This document shows positions 35,170 to 64,000 of a stretch of 64,000 bases of DNA, piece by piece (within the stretch, counting starts at the first letter, position 1; each line of letters begins with the position of its first letter). Under the pieces are notes generated by a model that ran no database searches, had not been told where the DNA came from, and saw nothing but the letters and a program-made list of their open reading frames with translations. This stretch comes from Eleginops maclovinus (taxonomy: Eukaryota > Chordata > Actinopteri > Perciformes > Eleginopidae). The DNA is taken from NCBI RefSeq assembly GCF_036324505.1, contig NC_086354.1:1186339-1250338 (forward strand), written 5' to 3'. The position numbers and the translations under genes were made by a program.

Positions 35170-36771
35170 CAGTGGGGCAAAACAGTATTTAGTCAGCCAC
35201 CAATTGTGCAAGTTCTCCCATTTAAAAAGATGAGAGAGGCCTGTAATTTTTATCATAGGTATACCTCAACTATGAGAGACAAAATGAGAAAAAGAAATCC
35301 AGGAAATCACATTGTAGGATTTTTAATGAATTAATTGGTAAATTCCTCGGTAAAATAAGTATTTGGTCACCTACAAACAAGCAAGATTTCTGGCTCTCAC
35401 AGACCTGTAACTTCTTCTTTAAGAGGCTCCTCTGTCCTCCACTCGTTACCTGTATTAATGGCACCTTTTTGAACTCGTTATCAGTATAAAAGACACCTGT
35501 CCACAACCTCAAACAGTCATACTCCAAACTCCACTATGGCCAAGACCAAAGAGCTGTCAAAGGAGACCAGAGACAAAATTGTAGACCTGCACCAGGCTGG
35601 GAAAACTGAATCTGCAATAGGTAAGCAGCTTGGTGTGAAGAAATCAACTGTGGGAGCAATTATTAGAAAATGGAAGACATACAAGACCACTGCTAATCTC
35701 CCTCGATCTGGGGCTCCACGCAAGATCTCACCCCGTGGGGTCAAAAGGATCACAAGAACGGTGAGCAAAAATCCCAGAACCACACGGGGGGACCTAGTGA
35801 ATGACCTGCAGAGAGCTGGGACCAAAGTAACAGAGGCTACCATCAGTAACACACTACGCCGCCAGGGACTTAAATCCTGCAGTTCCAGACGTGTCCCCCT
35901 GCTTAAGCCAGTACATGTCCAGGCCCGTCTGAAGTTTGCTAGAGGGCATTTGGATGATCCAGAAGAGGATTGGGAGAATGTCATATGGTCAGATGAAACC
36001 AAAATAGAACTTTTTGGTAAAAATTAAACTCGTCGTGTTTGGAGGAGAAAGAATGCAGAGTTGCATCCAAAGAACACCATACCTACTGTGAAGCATGGGG
36101 GTGGAAACATCATGCTTTGGGGCTGCTTTTCTGCAAAGGGACCAGGACGACTGATCCGTGTAAAGGAAAGAATGAATGGGGCCATGTATCGTGAGATTTT
36201 GAGTGAAAACCTCCTTCCATCAGCAAGGGCACTGAAGATGAAGCGTGGCTGGGTCTTTCAGCATGACAATGATCCCAAACACACCGCCAGGGCAACGAAG
36301 GAGTGGCTTCGTAAGAAGCATTTCAAGGTCCTGGAGTGGCCTAGCCAGTCTCCAGATCTCAACCCCATAGAAAATCTTTGGAGAGAGTTGAAAGTCCGTG
36401 TTGCCCAGGGACAGCCCCAAAACATCACTGCTTTAGAGGAGATCTGCATGGAGGAATGGGCCAAAATACCAGCAACAGTGTGTGAAAACCTTGTGAAGAC
36501 TTACAGAAAACGTTTGACCTCTGTCATTGCCAACAAAGGGTATATAACAAAGTATTGAGATGAACTTTTGTTATTGACCAAATACTTATTTTCCACAATC
36601 ATTTGAAATAAATTCTTTAAAAATCCTACAATGTGATTTCCTGGATTTTTTTCTCATTCTGTCTCTCATAGTTGAGGTATACCTATGATAAAAATGACAG
36701 GCCTCTCTCATCTTTTTAAATGGGAGAACTTGCACAATTGGTGGCTGACTAAATACTTTTTTGCCCCACTG
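35170..36771 (+). mobile_element. Tc1/mariner transposon, nearly intact, 1602 bp
   Basis: Long inverted repeats (CAGTGGGGCAAAACAGTATT at the left, mirrored at 36771 apart from small changes) extend about 200 bases inward. It lies in a TA-rich target, consistent with TA duplication. It carries one transposase gene with a single premature stop. Confidence 0.95.
35536..36558 (+). pseudogene. Tc1 transposase with one premature stop
   Basis: 341 codons including one in-frame TAA (36025-36027). Paired-type helix-turn-helix motifs come first ([20 protein letters not shown] and [13 protein letters not shown], joined by [11 protein letters not shown]). The DD34E core follows: Asp in [11 protein letters not shown], Asp in [11 protein letters not shown] and Glu in [11 protein letters not shown], 34 residues apart. 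The [12 protein letters not shown] box is kept. The end reads NKGYITKY. Apart from the stop, no frameshift was seen. The protein cuts and pastes the element at TA sites. Confidence 0.93.
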
Positions 36772-36861
36772 TATATATATATATATAGCTGATCTAGCTC
36801 ATATTTGGTTGATTCCAACGTGCAGTGGGTGGGCGCTGCGCGGCAGGATCTTTGTGACTGA

Positions 36862-36958
36862 CTAGCTAGTATGCTAATTGTATTGCTAATATTGCTAGCT
36901 AGTATGCTAATTATATTGCTAATATTGCTAGCTAGTATGCTAATTATATTGCTAATAT
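36862..36958. repeat. 33-bp tandem repeat, three copies
   Basis: Three near-identical copies of a unit containing ctagctagtatgctaattat and attgctaat. Confidence 0.85.
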
Positions 36959-37048
36959 AGACAGAGAATGTCTCATAAGGTTGCTAACATTCTTATTAGA
37001 AAAGCTGGCTGTGTTTGACCATGGAAGAATGCAATTTAGCTGTTTGGC

Positions 37049-38039
37049 CCATAGACTGTATATATTGATGGACAGAGGTTCGTCCGTTAAAAGTGAAGCA
37101 AGCGCTAGTCCAGAGCCCCCTGGTGGCTGGCTGCAGTACAATGCGTAGCTCCGCCCATTCCCATGTATTTTCAATGGGCAAGTAACCAACTTTCTATGTC
37201 ACTTTTCTCACCTAAAACAAATTTTGCATCCACAACTTTTTATTCGAAAAAATAGCTTTCAAGGTGCTTCACATCACACCATTTTTCTTTTTCCCGAGAA
37301 ATTATTTTCTTTAATGTTATTTTAATAAATATAAAAGGGGCGTGGTCACACTTTGATTGACAGTGCAGCCGCTTGCAACCTCCTTCAACATTTCATTTCA
37401 TTCAGAGTAGCTGTAGGCTCGGCTGTAGTGGTGTTCTTTTGTCAGGCAACTCATATTTGTTTTATTTGCTGTTATTACTTTACATTTATATATTGACAGT
37501 CATGTCGTGTTGTGCTGTTGATTGTACTAACAGGCCATCTCAGGGGAGCTCTGTGCAGTTTTTTCGGTAAGTGAATATTAACTTAATATTAGCTAGCGAA
37601 CTCATTAAAATGACGGTAGCGATAGCTTAGCCGCTAACGTTAGAAAGTTAACTTAATTTGACAGTAATCTATAGATTTTCGGACATCCTTGAAAGGATTA
37701 TGGTCATATACCAACGAAAAACAGATAGATTTGTATGTTGAAGACGATGTTGTATAGTTTCAGCCAGTTTAGCCCCAGAGAGTCGGACTCGGCCTGTGTG
37801 TGTGGTGGGGAACGGACGGAGAAGGGGGCGTGTTTCACTCGATAAGGGGCGTGTTTCACTCGATGAGTGGGCGGGTCTGATCGCGACCTCCTCTTCACTG
37901 CGCATGCTTCAGATTCTACTGCGCAAGCGTACTTCGAACTGGCTCCAAATTTTCAAAGATGGCGTCGCCTCGGTTGCTTCAATTCTATAGAACACAGCTG
38001 AATGGAGCCACTCTGTCCATCTATATATACAGTCTATGG
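37049..38039 (+). mobile_element. 991-bp TIR element carrying a THAP-type exon
   Basis: Ends CCATAGACTGTATATA (left) and the mirror image at 38039. A perfect 6-bp duplication TTTGGC lies at 37043-37048 and 38040-38045. The only coding piece recognised is a THAP zinc-finger start (37502-37566). Kolobok, P and some Harbinger-type transposases carry THAP domains, but a 6-bp duplication fits none of them cleanly, so the family is open. Confidence 0.8.
37502..37566 (+). pseudogene. First exon of a THAP-domain protein, orphan
   Basis: MSCCAVDCTNRPSQGSSVQF, then FR, reaches a good donor (gtaagt at 37567). This is the start of a THAP zinc finger, with the first Cys pair (CAVDC type) and the FFRF-like strand. 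No downstream exon with the remaining Cys/His was found inside the element. It is most likely the remnant of a transposase gene, not a host gene. Confidence 0.65.
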
Positions 38040-38045
38040 TTTGGC

Positions 38046-38600
38046 CACTCAAGGGAAAACTCAGACTTACTTTCCTCTTCTTCGAAAAAAAATTCCGTAT
38101 GTCCATCTCGTGATCAGATTCTCAACAGTGAATGTTTTGAATATGCGCATTACGCGCTGCTGCTGCTGTGTGTTAAAAAACAAACAAACGCGGAGTGGAT
38201 TTCTGTTGATATGGATAATCCCCTACTGATAAAGTGGAACGGATTTGTTTGTGAAGCAATGGAAAGAACGCTGGACTAGTAGAGCAGTCATGCACTCATA
38301 TTTTTGATGGCAAATGTGGGGGGGTCCGAACGACTTTTTTTCAAGGGTGGGGGAGGTGTCTAAATGGATTTTAAATCCTGATTAAAACACTGATGATTTG
38401 AGCAGATTTGTTCCACATAGAAAACAAAGACTGTTAGTTTAAATTAACAATACCTGAGCAGAGATGGGTGTATGTCAGTGTCAGATGAGATAATACAATA
38501 TTTACAGTGATCTGTACAAGTGAAAGTGCCTGACTGTAAGAAGGAAAAAAACATTATTTTTCCCGTCGGTAGTGCCTCGCCCAAATCGCCCTAATACACA
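38046..38600. other. Non-coding stretch between transposons and cntnap2
   Basis: A plus-strand frame ends at 38279 (WNGFVCEAMERTLD) but shows no recognised domain. A hAT-like right end 'ttaaaacactg' lies at 38381-38391. Confidence 0.45.
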
Positions 38601-38639
38601 AACCACCCCTGAGTGTAACCGTTATGGGAACTTCATCTT

Positions 38640-39047
38640 TCGGACCCTCCCAATACATATTTTCTTCTCAGAGAGCCTGTATTGTTGTACGTGTTGGATC
38701 GTACTAACTGCAGCAGAAAGTGGGGGTGTTTGATTGGTTTGGCCGCTCTGCTCTTGTCTGTCGGTCTTTCTGGTTATGCACCTCCAGCACGATGCCCGGC
38801 CCGCATCACAGCCGTCGGTTCTCAAGATAGTTCCGGAGATTGTATCAAAGGCTGAGAAATTACACTGAGGCGAGTTGATAAGAAAGGAGGGACAACACAA
38901 AAAGCACAGGCGGCGGACAGCCATTGATTTCTGTCTTCGCTGCTAATAAAGAAAGCAGCGTCTCGCGCACAGGTCTCGCGGGGTGCCAGCGAAACAACAG
39001 AGCTGACTGGAACCGTTCATCCCTCTTTGCTCTGCGGACCCGACAAA
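38640..39047 (+). promoter_or_regulatory. Probable promoter and 5' untranslated region of the cntnap2-like gene
   Basis: Richer in CpG and GC than its surroundings (cacgatgcccggcccgcatc, gtctcgcgcacaggtctcgcg), directly before the signal-peptide exon. The start context is gacaaaATGt, with A at -3. No TATA box or transcription start can be set from sequence alone, and an upstream untranslated exon cannot be excluded. Confidence 0.45.
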
Positions 39048-63550
<24,503 letters not shown>

Positions 63551-64000
63551 GTACACTGACTACACACCTACTGGAAGCCAGCTAGCTGTAAACTCTGTCC
63601 CTTTGTGTTCGGAGTGGAGAACCAGACGGTTCATTGCATTGGTGCAGCTGATAGTATACACTATTACACTACTAGAGGAGTCTCATCTGTTATCATGGAA
63701 ACCTAAACAGGTGTAATTACTAAAAAACACTAAAACAGTGTTGAATTACACCTGACCAGATTCAAGGCTTCCAGGTGAATAATCAATCATCACATAAAGA
63801 CATATTTTTGAAGTCTTGAGAATGTGGGTGGACCAATCAAACTGATGCCCACCATGTGTCAAAATCAGTAAAGAGTTTCTAGTTATTATATATTGATATT
63901 TCCACATTGAGTAGTTTATTGTTATAGAAATGAACATTTCTTCTTAAAACTGAATAAGTTTGGATATATTATCAGAGACAAATATGACATTATAACATGA
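63551..64000. other. cntnap2-like intron 13 (partial)
   Basis: No exon of the next family segment was recognised before the window ends. Confidence 0.7.

Noticed and set aside
34287..38391. One 4.1-kb hAT running from cagtgtttcc to aaaacactg
   Set aside because: The flanking 8-mers agree at only five of eight positions and no transposase in matching orientation lies between. Kept only as end-like fragments.

Overview
This is a eukaryotic window, almost certainly from a ray-finned (teleost, probably percomorph) fish. The evidence is spliced genes with canonical GT/AG introns, a contactin-associated-protein gene of vertebrate type, a fish-style HECT ligase gene, and a load of Tc1, hAT, L1, L2, Penelope-like and LTR elements with tRNA-derived SINEs. 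The only clearly functional single-copy gene is cntnap2-like (+ strand, 39048 to beyond the right edge). Thirteen coding exons were placed at base level. Their phases all agree and give 655 codons: signal peptide, F5/8 type C (discoidin), laminin-G 1, laminin-G 2, EGF, and the start of the fibrinogen-like domain. The gene continues past 64000.

Left end (1-8350): a SAM-like/HECT E3-ligase gene (+, 775-2946) with two single-base frameshifts faces a two-exon integrase-core (DDE) gene (-, 5815-3671). A duplicated E-box/GC-box block lies upstream of the integrase gene. To the right are a LINE tail and a GC-rich, proline-coding relic.

Middle (8350-34300): about 26 kb of nested transposons. A Tx1/L1-like LINE (8352-19240, -) is split by an LTR element with two apparently identical 429-bp LTRs (8557-10847) and by a 5.46-kb L1 with 14-bp target duplications (13622-19081). 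Next is a hAT (19264-24854), opened by a 2.84-kb element with 6-bp target duplications that carries an N-terminal integrase exon and itself contains a hAT MITE. A second hAT (24888-29749) is opened by a 1.99-kb element with a 6-bp duplication. A third hAT (29757-about 33616) is opened by an LTR element. In all these cases the host element's reading frame or sequence resumes on the far side, so the insertion order can be read directly.

34300-39047: a nearly intact Tc1 element (35170-36771) with one premature stop, a 991-bp TIR element carrying a THAP-type exon (37049-38039), and the CpG-rich region before cntnap2. Inside cntnap2, intron 1 holds a split 40-bp minisatellite, a SINE and a Tc1 fragment. 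Intron 7 (10.1 kb) holds a Penelope-like element containing a telomere-like CCCTAA tract, two L2-like LINEs in opposite orientation, and a Tc1 that carries a 1417-bp hAT MITE. Intron 12 holds a solo LTR.

No prokaryotic operon, CRISPR array or phage structure is present. The most novel material is the HECT/integrase pair and the evidence that a related integrase family is, or recently was, mobile in this genome.
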